From Rhynochetos jubatus (Eukaryota > Chordata > Aves > Eurypygiformes > Rhynochetidae): a DNA stretch of 64,000 nt. Location of the stretch: assembly GCA_027574665.1 (NCBI GenBank), contig CM050656.1, positions 17,001,501 through 17,065,500 of the forward strand, written 5' to 3'. The position numbers and the translations under genes are program-made. Of the stretch, positions 61,201 to 64,000 are shown one piece after another (the stretch's first letter is position 1; the number at the start of each line of letters is the position of its first letter). A model generated the notes under the pieces. It saw nothing but the letters and a program-made list of their open reading frames with translations, made no database searches and was not told the origin of the DNA.

Positions 61201-63868
61201 ACTTTAATAGGAATTTCCAAAAATTAGATCGTATTTGGGTTCTGTTTTCTTTCTGAAGGATCTCTGCCAGTCGGACAGGTTTTTTTTCCCCCTCTAGAAT
61301 TATTACTGACAGAAGTTTTGTCCAAAGAAATAACAGTGCCCTGCCCCAAAGCACTGGAGTTCTTAACTCTGGGACAGTGTTGAAACACACCACCACAGCT
61401 GTCATTGTCTGGGGTTAAAATAGCACACATTCTCTAAGCTTGTCATCCAGCAAAGTACTTCAAGCTAGGTTTCCATGTGATTGCTCTCCTGGTTTGGTTC
61501 CTGTATTAGTAGTTTTCAGTCAAATAAGCACTTTATAGATCATAGAAATATCTTGGAATGAACCTTGGGATTGAGGAAATGACAATGTTACAGGTGAATG
61601 AGTACTGAACAGAAGGTAATCACAGACATTGTGCAGAGATGCTTTTGGTGCTCCATCAACTACGTGAAACCTCTCTGAAATGATTTATATAAATAAAAGT
61701 CCTTATCAGATCACAGCCTGGCACTGATAGAAGTTGTGCCCTTCCTGTAAATGAAAAATAACTACTTGGCACAGATGCAGAGCACCAGCTCTTATGGACT
61801 GAAACAAACTATTACTCTGGCAATCAGAAGTCTCCGTGAAACCTGCCATTGAGAATGAGTTATAACACAAAACATGTCTTCAGAGTACCCTGCTGTCACC
61901 TCCTCTTCCTTTTCCCCACTGAGCAGAAGCCTTCACTATCCATCCAGGTTCTCCTTAGGTGCTGCATGTGAGTCACCAGCACAAGGCACTGCCAACTACT
62001 GCAATGCACTGATGGCTCAGACCTCTTCTTGCCTAACATTCACCTGCACAAAGTGGCATTTGTTTCAAATTATAAGCAAACTACAATATGGTCAACAAGC
62101 AGAGCAGCACCCTGTCCTGCTAGCTGAATTACTAAAAAACAGATTTTTACTTTGATTTTATGCCTTAACAAATTGATAGCAGCTTCAGGAAGAGCAGTCT
62201 AACAACCTAATGATTCTTTTCTCTGCATGCTTTTCTTTAAATCAAAAGGAACTCTACTGAAGTCTAATGCCTTTTACTGGATGGTGTTGGATCACACAGA
62301 AATCTAAGCATATTTAACAGAATCCTCCACAACTTTCATAACATGCACCAAGGGCTAGTGATGGTAATCACACTACAACTGCTGAACAAGCTTGTTCAAC
62401 GTGCTGGAAGAAAGTCATCTGAACTGCTGAGCACAACTGAGTGCACAACTGGAGAATGCTATTGCAGTTTCCAATCTCAAACCACAAGCAAGTTAAATTT
62501 GGAAACTCCTAGATAGCTTCAAAGATCTAAAATAGTAACGTTGCAGCAGAAAACAACACATTGGGCACTGAAGATATACCACAGGAAATATGTAAACTTG
62601 GTAGTGTATACTTGGCAGATTTGGGTTTATTCTCAGCTGTAGAAATACATGTTGAGGACAGCTTTAATTTACCATAGTCCAGAAATATCAGACATTAGAA
62701 GCAGCTGATTTGCATTCAAACCAAGAAGAAAATCACACTTAGGAAACTTGCATCAGATCCGTATCTTGTGCCAACACTAACATTACAGACTATATTTGTG
62801 TCTTTGTGTCATCTTTTAACCCTCAGGTAGCTGATATCAGTAACCAGCCACAAGGCTCATCTTGTTAAGTCTTCCTCACTTCAGACCACCAAGCAGTTAC
62901 AACCTGTGCAGAATTCGCAGTACTGTAAAGTACTAAATGGAAACGGAAAGTCATACATGGAAAAACCAGAACTAACATCTTTCAGCTGATTAAAGCTACT
63001 GAGTGAATTACAGATGCATTAACACTGGCAGCAGAAATTATAACAAGTGTTGGAAGCTCTACCTGTCTTCCTTTAGGACCTCTTTTTCCACGGAAGCCTG
63101 GAATACCCTGAGAAAGAAATAAAGCATCGTAAGTAGGTTTCCTTTTCTTCAATAGCTTAAGTTCAAGTAATTAAGTCTGCATTTGATTGGAAAAGACAGT
63201 GTAAGAAAAAAAAAAAAAAGAAAAAATATTTGAGCAAAGAATCATAGAGACGATATCCTGAAACACGGGGCCAGAAACATAAACTTTGCTTGTCTTTACT
63301 GTGGCCACATCAGAACAACCAAGAAAGGCCATTTTCTGCTTCCATCAAAATATATGGCCACACATCCTCTGTGCTGAAGAGAAGCAAGAAAAAGCACAAA
63401 CACAGAGTGACAAAGATTAAGATTTCCATGACTGGTTTTATTGCAAACATCACCTGACAACTGAGAAATATTAATTAGTCACTGAAAGAAATTGCTTCAA
63501 TGAAAAATACTTACTATGGACCTTGTTGGTAAGAAAAAAATACACTAATCCTTGCAACTCTAGATTAAATTCAAATACTAATTTGCAGCTGCTCCCCATT
63601 TAACTGTAGTATCAGTGCATTTCATTGATTAAACTAATTAGATATGACTTTTTAATTTTATTTCCTCCACCTTGGTGGGTTTTTGGTTTTGGGTTGTTTT
63701 TTTTTAGAGAAAGACATAAATGAATGGTTATACTTGTACATTTTTTCCCCATTCTAACATATATTACATGACCACCCAAACATCAACATTTCATTGATGT
63801 TCCATTAAACCTACCCTTTCTCCTTCAGGTCCTGGTTGTCCTGCCACACCTGGAGGTCCAATGAAACC
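2838..63868 (-). CDS. COL24A1: Collagen alpha-1(XXIV) chain, partial triple-helix region, 22 spliced exons
   Basis: This is a partial gene for a fibrillar-type collagen chain of the extracellular matrix; collagen XXIV is known from developing bone and cornea. Seen directly: 22 minus-strand exons of 54 or 45 bp, all phase 0, all starting with a Gly codon and bounded by GT-AG introns. They encode 375 residues in 125 unbroken Gly-X-Y triplets, 11 of them Gly-Pro-Pro. Family knowledge: 54/45 bp exons mark fibrillar collagens, and the series from W10 to W22 (18,18,15,18,15,18,18,18,18,18,15,15,18 residues) agrees with remembered COL27A1 and COL24A1 helices without a gap. Motifs such as GQKGY and GERGSPGP, plus long AT-rich introns, favour COL24A1 over COL27A1. 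Both termini lie outside the window, so neither start nor stop codon is present. No Gly substitution, frameshift or stop was seen. An unseen exon upstream of W10 cannot be excluded. Confidence 0.88.
2892..3848 (-). other. COL24A1: Intron W21-W22 (957 bp)
   Basis: No repeat, RNA gene or extra exon was recognised. Confidence 0.85.
3849..3893 (-). CDS. COL24A1: COL24A1 exon W21 (45 bp)
   Basis: Encodes [15 protein letters not shown]. Gly-Lys-x-Gly-Asn-Pro-Gly matches remembered COL24A1. The donor is GTGAGTATG. The acceptor CCCTTTGACCAG comes after a 116 bp intron. Confidence 0.94.
3894..4009 (-). other. COL24A1: Intron W20-W21 (116 bp)
   Basis: A very short intron with a consensus donor GTAAGTATTGG and the acceptor TTTGACCAG. 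It is likely spliced by intron definition. Confidence 0.9.
4010..4054 (-). CDS. COL24A1: COL24A1 exon W20 (45 bp)
   Basis: Encodes [15 protein letters not shown]. The donor is the consensus GTAAGTATTGG and the acceptor GCTATTTATCAG. It lies 294 bp after W19 and only 116 bp before W21. The three exons W19-W21 form a compact block. Confidence 0.94.
4349..4402 (-). CDS. COL24A1: COL24A1 exon W19 (54 bp)
   Basis: Encodes [18 protein letters not shown], matching the remembered G-x-RG-x-DG-x-x-GE pattern of the XXIV/XXVII helices. The donor is GTGAGTGC and the acceptor CAATATTCAG. A 17 bp sequence is duplicated in tandem just upstream of the acceptor (4420-4455). Confidence 0.95.
4403..10107 (-). 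other. COL24A1: Intron W18-W19 (5.7 kb)
   Basis: Apart from the duplication at 4420-4455, nothing was recognised. Scattered open frames have no collagen periodicity or known domain. Confidence 0.8.
4420..4455. repeat. 17 bp tandem duplication upstream of W19 acceptor
   Basis: AATTTGGAATATTAATT occurs at 4420-4436 and 4439-4455, separated by GG. In gene sense it lies about 18-53 nt before the W19 exon, where the branch point is expected. Confidence 0.9.
10108..10161 (-). CDS. COL24A1: COL24A1 exon W18 (54 bp)
   Basis: Encodes [18 protein letters not shown]. It ends in Lys-Gly-Arg-Arg and runs into the Gly-Pro-Arg of W19, giving a basic cluster across the splice junction. The donor is GTAAGTATT and the acceptor TTGACATGTAG. 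A 5.7 kb intron follows. Confidence 0.95.
10162..10921 (-). other. COL24A1: Intron W17-W18 (760 bp)
   Basis: Very AT-rich. No feature was recognised. Confidence 0.85.
10922..10975 (-). CDS. COL24A1: COL24A1 exon W17 (54 bp)
   Basis: Encodes [18 protein letters not shown]. It starts Gly-Tyr-Pro-Gly-Pro-Pro as remembered for COL24A1, whereas COL27A1 is remembered with His in place of Tyr. The donor is GTAAGTATAG and the acceptor TTCAATTCTAG. Confidence 0.95.
10976..11984 (-). other. COL24A1: Intron W16-W17 (1.0 kb)
   Basis: A less AT-rich block at about 11250-11650 was seen, without a recognisable element. Confidence 0.85.
11985..12038 (-). CDS. COL24A1: COL24A1 exon W16 (54 bp)
   Basis: Encodes [18 protein letters not shown]. 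This is one of the best matches to remembered COL24A1 in this region. The donor is GTAAGTCAC and the acceptor TTCATTAAAG. Together with W15 it forms a charged Glu-Lys/Glu-Arg junction. Confidence 0.95.
12039..13886 (-). other. COL24A1: Intron W15-W16 (1.8 kb)
   Basis: A short CCAA-type low-complexity stretch lies near 12475-12500. Nothing else was recognised. Confidence 0.85.
13887..13940 (-). CDS. COL24A1: COL24A1 exon W15 (54 bp)
   Basis: Encodes [18 protein letters not shown]. The acceptor is TTTTTCTACAG after a 13.3 kb intron. The donor GTATAA departs from consensus at +4 and +5, and no better GT lies at a position that preserves the 54 bp length. Gly-Leu-Pro-Gly-Glu-Pro resembles but does not match integrin GxOGER motifs. 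Confidence 0.92.
17179..17192. repeat. Poly(T) tract
   Basis: A run of fourteen T in the 13.3 kb intron. Read on the gene strand it is an A run. No adjacent retroelement was recognised. Confidence 0.85.
17741..18731 (-). mobile_element. CR1 LINE copy B, 5'-truncated
   Basis: The 3' end is at 17741 (complement of ATTCTAGGATTCTAT), and the copy extends to about 18731 in the reverse transcriptase region. A 196-codon stretch (18650-18060) is open from the segment just before SKFAEDTKL; a frameshift then moves the reading to the 17827-18360 frame, which ends LDEALSNLV. It has the same altered FAED motif and HAAADT context as copy A, so the two belong to one subfamily. It lies in the 13.3 kb intron, in the same sense as the gene. 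Confidence 0.93.
21671..21716. repeat. T/G-rich low-complexity tract
   Basis: T runs broken by GGG and CGG, ending GGTGGTGAGGG. No function is assigned. Confidence 0.75.
23782..24420 (+). mobile_element. CR1 LINE copy C, 5'-truncated
   Basis: It begins abruptly at the segment encoding [10 protein letters not shown] and runs to a normal CR1 3' end (ATTCTGTGCTTCTATGAA). It corresponds to the last 640 bp or so of copies A and B. Frameshifts are present downstream of WAPQHQKD. It is antisense to the gene, in the same intron as copy B, and therefore forms an inverted pair with it. Confidence 0.92.
26540..26850 (+). mobile_element. Ancient CR1 3'-end relic
   Basis: This is a diverged but collinear match to the CR1 3' region. 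GAATTGGGACCGTTTAGCCT corresponds to the segment for ELGLFSLE, and the match ends with GAGGATGGACTACGTG, the decayed tail preceding the usual CCCTTCCAACC. Many indels make it much older than copies A-E. It is antisense to the gene. Confidence 0.6.
27201..27245 (-). CDS. COL24A1: COL24A1 exon W14 (45 bp)
   Basis: Encodes [15 protein letters not shown], an exon without any Pro. The GDQGN-x-GK pattern matches remembered COL24A1. The donor is GTAAGCTTG and the acceptor ACTTAACAG. It precedes the largest intron in the window (13.3 kb). Confidence 0.94.
27246..28295 (-). other. COL24A1: Intron W13-W14 (1.05 kb)
   Basis: No repeat or RNA gene was recognised. A moderately C-rich stretch at 27850-28090 has open frames but no identifiable product. 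Confidence 0.85.
28296..28349 (-). CDS. COL24A1: COL24A1 exon W13 (54 bp)
   Basis: Encodes [18 protein letters not shown], closely matching remembered COL24A1, including GQKGY. The donor is GTAAGTGAT and the acceptor CTTATTTTAG. A same-strand CR1 ends only 55 bp upstream of this exon, so the branch point and pyrimidine tract are confined to that short AT-rich stretch. Confidence 0.95.
28405..29290 (-). mobile_element. CR1 LINE copy D, 5'-truncated
   Basis: The 3' end at 28405 carries CATAGAATCATAG in plus-strand orientation; the 5' truncation is near 29290 at [14 protein letters not shown]. The sequence after DTKL differs from the HAAADT of copies A and B, so this is probably another CR1 subfamily. 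It is in the same sense as COL24A1, and its 3' tail sits 55 bp upstream of the W13 acceptor. It has at least one frameshift. Confidence 0.92.
31999..32036. repeat. AT-rich simple repeat
   Basis: Repeated ATATATTTTATAT units in the W12-W13 intron. No other content was seen. Confidence 0.75.
32139..32385 (+). mobile_element. Ancient CR1 3'-end relic
   Basis: AGATTGCCACGGAGAATGAA and CCCCATCCCTGCAAA follow the same order as the CR1 segment for NRLPRE..DAPSLEVF. Upstream, GGACAGGAGTCAAGG parallels the ACAGGACAAGGGG segment, and the end CAGGTCCCTTTCA parallels the CR1 tail. It is strongly decayed and lacks a recognisable ATTCTATG repeat. Confidence 0.5.
34345..34389 (-). CDS. COL24A1: COL24A1 exon W12 (45 bp)
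   Basis: Encodes [15 protein letters not shown]. Gly occupies an extra Y position and an extra X position, giving seven Gly in fifteen residues without breaking the frame. That makes it a Pro-poor, probably flexible segment. The acceptor is TTTCTTTTAG and the donor GTAAGTATTT. Confidence 0.93.
34390..35577 (-). other. COL24A1: Intron W11-W12 (1.2 kb)
   Basis: No feature was recognised beyond a short T run near 35346 and a C run near 35513. Confidence 0.85.
35578..35631 (-). CDS. COL24A1: COL24A1 exon W11 (54 bp)
   Basis: Encodes [18 protein letters not shown]. The opening Gly-Leu-Leu-Gly plus Arg-Gly-Pro-Pro matches remembered mammalian COL24A1 at this position and not COL27A1. The acceptor ends ATGTTTAG and the donor is GTAAGATG. 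Confidence 0.95.
38590..39490 (-). mobile_element. Ancient CR1/L3-like LINE relic
   Basis: Read on the minus strand, the segment near 39440-39485 gives VIIYTEFS followed, after a frameshift, by NEALDK, a decayed form of the reverse transcriptase motif DFSKAFDK. The plus-strand text CCAGAACTG...GTACTAC near 38910 parallels the CR1 segment encoding EYC. The order is right for one long, heavily mutated minus-strand insertion, but boundaries are approximate and assignment to CR1 versus L3 is uncertain. Confidence 0.45.
39552..39622. repeat. ATT-rich repeat bounded by a 13 bp direct repeat
   Basis: AATTTTATCCATT occurs at 39552 and again at 39610. The interval is almost wholly A/T, with TTATTATTATTATATATT. 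It is probably a slippage product. Confidence 0.7.
40018..40071 (-). CDS. COL24A1: COL24A1 exon W10 (54 bp)
   Basis: Encodes [18 protein letters not shown]. The GFPGDIG start followed by an Asn-Gly and Glu-Gly pattern is a remembered landmark of the XXIV/XXVII helices, and it anchors the exon register of everything downstream. The acceptor is TTTCTTTAG and the donor GTAAGACT. Confidence 0.95.
42420..43800 (+). repeat. Possible degraded LTR-like segment
   Basis: This block has a base composition unlike the surrounding intron, with several CpGs around 42650-42690. A TATA-like CCCTATAAACAGC lies near 42920, and poly(A)-signal-like remnants follow. It begins TGAGGGGGGC. No matching target-site duplication or convincing paired terminus was found, and no coding remnants are seen, so a solo LTR is only one reading. 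A microsatellite interrupts it at 43173-43234. Confidence 0.25.
43173..43234. repeat. (TATC)n microsatellite
   Basis: Fourteen uninterrupted TATC units followed by TA and one more TATC. The purity and length suggest it is polymorphic. It is intronic. Confidence 0.97.
44613..44837 (+). other. Unassigned 74-codon ORF with secreted-protein look
   Basis: It is not recognised as any known gene. The ORF opens with a charged start (MRDVQR), a hydrophobic core ([10 protein letters not shown]) and a VAA site before NTEAEH, which is signal-peptide-like. The predicted mature part has four Cys (residues 28, 43, 51, 64) and one N-glycosylation sequon NGT at residues 70-72. The start has a purine at -3. 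It is antisense to COL24A1 inside a large intron, with no recognised promoter, splice partner or close poly(A) signal. ORFs of this size arise by chance, so coding status is doubtful. Confidence 0.2.
45989..46366 (+). other. Unassigned 125-codon ORF
   Basis: This is among the longest open frames outside CR1 and collagen sequence. Residues are mixed, with no signal peptide, repeat, domain or motif recognised. It lies in non-repetitive intron, antisense to COL24A1. Chance is the default explanation. Confidence 0.12.
50875..50928 (-). CDS. COL24A1: COL24A1 exon W9 (54 bp)
   Basis: Encodes [18 protein letters not shown]. The acceptor ends TTTAAAG and the donor is GTAAGAAA. The reading frame stays open into the intron past the donor, but Gly-X-Y periodicity stops exactly at the splice site. 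A 10.8 kb intron follows. Confidence 0.94.
50929..52177 (-). other. COL24A1: Intron W8-W9 (1.25 kb)
   Basis: Several A or T runs, for example near 50967 and 51227. Otherwise nothing was recognised. Confidence 0.85.
52178..52231 (-). CDS. COL24A1: COL24A1 exon W8 (54 bp)
   Basis: Encodes [18 protein letters not shown]. It has two Gly-Pro-Pro triplets, the only exon here with more than one, so it should be locally the most stable helix. The acceptor is ATTTTTTCAG and the donor GTGAGTTT. Confidence 0.94.
52232..52827 (-). other. COL24A1: Intron W7-W8 (596 bp)
   Basis: No feature was recognised. Confidence 0.85.
52828..52881 (-). CDS. COL24A1: COL24A1 exon W7 (54 bp)
   Basis: Encodes [18 protein letters not shown]. 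The acceptor ends TTGTTTAG. The donor GTAATT again lacks G at +5, the second weak donor in a row after W6. The exon is GC-rich against AT-rich flanks. Confidence 0.93.
52882..53276 (-). other. COL24A1: Intron W6-W7 (395 bp)
   Basis: AT-rich. No feature was recognised. Confidence 0.85.
53277..53321 (-). CDS. COL24A1: COL24A1 exon W6 (45 bp)
   Basis: Encodes [15 protein letters not shown]. The acceptor ends TTTCAATAG. The donor is GTGATT, with T at +5, weaker than most here. It sits 90 bp after W5 and 395 bp before W7, the densest exon group in the window. Confidence 0.92.
53322..53411 (-). other. COL24A1: Intron W5-W6 (90 bp)
   Basis: The shortest intron here. Its length is a multiple of three, but its fourth codon in frame is TAA, so retention would truncate the chain. 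Confidence 0.92.
53412..53465 (-). CDS. COL24A1: COL24A1 exon W5 (54 bp)
   Basis: Encodes [18 protein letters not shown], with no charged residue at all, unusual in this helix. The donor is GTATGG and the acceptor ends TCTTGTAG. It is followed by the shortest intron of the window (90 bp) before W6. Confidence 0.93.
53466..54847 (-). other. COL24A1: Intron W4-W5 (1.4 kb)
   Basis: No feature was recognised. Confidence 0.85.
54848..54892 (-). CDS. COL24A1: COL24A1 exon W4 (45 bp)
   Basis: Encodes [15 protein letters not shown]. It is hydrophobic for a collagen exon, and Gly fills the X position of the second triplet without breaking the repeat. The donor is GTGAGTACG. The acceptor TTTCTTTGAAG has a purine-tinged end. 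The next exon downstream is 1.38 kb away. Confidence 0.93.
54893..57412 (-). other. COL24A1: Intron W3-W4 (2.5 kb)
   Basis: A GC-richer block spans about 55430-56060. A minus-strand open frame of 131 codons at 56294-56689 includes a collagen-like 45 bp stretch without splice sites. No mobile element was recognised. Confidence 0.8.
57413..57466 (-). CDS. COL24A1: COL24A1 exon W3 (54 bp)
   Basis: Encodes [18 protein letters not shown]. The donor is the near-consensus GTAAGTATC and the acceptor ends CTACTTTAG. The GFPGDF opening resembles the GFPGDI opening of W10. Both Asn residues sit in Gly-Asn-X triplets, and the Asn-Pro end carries no N-glycosylation sequon. Confidence 0.94.
59163..59202. 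repeat. GT/TA/CA compound simple repeat
   Basis: A TGTGTGTG run passes into TATATATACATATATATA and ends in CACACACA. It adjoins the 3' end of CR1 copy E. The two ends are complementary, so it can fold back on itself. Confidence 0.85.
59212..59780 (-). mobile_element. CR1 LINE copy E, 5'-truncated with internal deletion
   Basis: The 3' end carries ATCATAGAATCCTAGAATGG in plus-strand orientation. Homology is lost near 59780, just past the segment equivalent to [10 protein letters not shown]. Compared with copies B and D, about 40 bp are missing near 59317, in the segment encoding [12 protein letters not shown]. It is bounded on its 3' side by a GT/TA simple repeat. It lies in the same sense as the gene between W3 and W2. 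Confidence 0.9.
63063..63107 (-). CDS. COL24A1: COL24A1 exon W2 (45 bp), basic patch
   Basis: Encodes [15 protein letters not shown]. Five of the fifteen residues are Arg or Lys and none is acidic, the most basic exon here. Basic Gly-X-Y runs in fibrillar collagens can bind heparan sulphate, but that role is inferred. The acceptor is TTTCTCAG. The donor GTAGAG lacks G at +5 and is therefore weak-looking. Confidence 0.92.
63108..63814 (-). other. COL24A1: Intron W1-W2 (707 bp)
   Basis: It holds a poly(A) tract at 63206. Nothing else was recognised. Confidence 0.85.
63206..63226. repeat. Poly(A) tract
   Basis: Fourteen A, one G, then six A, about 100 bp upstream of the W2 acceptor in gene sense. 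It acts as extra T-rich sequence on the transcribed strand but lies too far from the exon to be its pyrimidine tract. Confidence 0.8.
63815..63868 (-). CDS. COL24A1: COL24A1 exon W1 (54 bp)
   Basis: Encodes [18 protein letters not shown], six perfect triplets. The acceptor is a T-rich tract ending TTTTTAG; the donor is GTAGGT, with G at +5. This is the most N-terminal exon in the window, and the next exon upstream lies beyond the right edge. The GPEGER end is acidic/basic and charged, unlike the Pro-rich start. Confidence 0.93.
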
Positions 63869-64000
63869 CTAAAAACATAAAAAAAAATTTGATTACAAGG
63901 CTGTTTCCTACCAACACTGCTTGTTCCTCAGTATTGGCTAGCTGTGGATTCAAGGTCCAAGGATTAAATTCAGGTTAATGTGAAATTATCAGTGAGCTCT

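Larger units (their letters stand above)
57467..63062 (-). other. COL24A1: Intron W2-W3 (5.6 kb)
   Basis: It contains CR1 copy E and the adjacent simple repeat. The remainder shows no recognised feature. A missed exon cannot be excluded because family alignment was not remembered well here. Confidence 0.75.

Noticed and set aside
2838-63868. Assignment to COL27A1 or to a type V/XI collagen
   Set aside because: Exon sizes also fit COL27A1, but several exon peptides match remembered COL24A1 better. Type V/XI helix sequences as remembered do not match these peptides.

Overview
This window looks like bird nuclear DNA. It is AT-rich and gene-poor, and it carries 5'-truncated CR1 LINE copies whose 3' ends carry ATTCTATG-type units, as is typical of birds and other sauropsids. 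No SINE-dense or bacterial features are seen. No bacterial genes, operons, CRISPR arrays, rRNA or tRNA were recognised.

The only gene supported is a collagen gene running right to left on the minus strand. Twenty-two internal exons were found by reading, between 63868 and 2838. Each is exactly 54 or 45 bp (15 of 54, 7 of 45). Each begins with a Gly codon, is phase 0 at both ends and is flanked by GT-AG splice sites. Joined, they give 375 residues, or 125 uninterrupted Gly-X-Y triplets. Peptide order and exon sizes fit the collagen XXIV/XXVII branch of fibrillar collagens, and several exon peptides match remembered vertebrate COL24A1 closely. The call is therefore COL24A1, covering part of the main triple helix. 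The signal peptide, the N-terminal domain, the rest of the helix and the C-propeptide lie outside the window. Exons are named W1 (63815) to W22 (2838) in transcript order.

Region by region: 63.9-50.9 kb holds W1-W9, including a compact group W5-W8 with a 90 bp intron. The intron at 40.1-50.9 kb holds a (TATC)n microsatellite, an LTR-like segment and two unexplained ORFs, one resembling a small secreted protein. The stretch 40.1-27.2 kb holds W10-W14, one young CR1 that ends 55 bp upstream of the W13 acceptor, and two decayed CR1 relics. The 13.3 kb intron at 13.9-27.2 kb holds two young CR1s in opposite orientation and one relic. The stretch 13.9-2.8 kb holds W15-W22. The left end is intron with another CR1.

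Exons are under 2% of the window. No novel multi-gene system was found. The items most worth a second look are the CR1 insertion next to a splice acceptor, inverted CR1 pairs flanking in-frame exons, a CR1 subfamily with an altered reverse transcriptase motif, a duplicated branch-point region, weak splice donors, and the secreted-like ORF at 44613.
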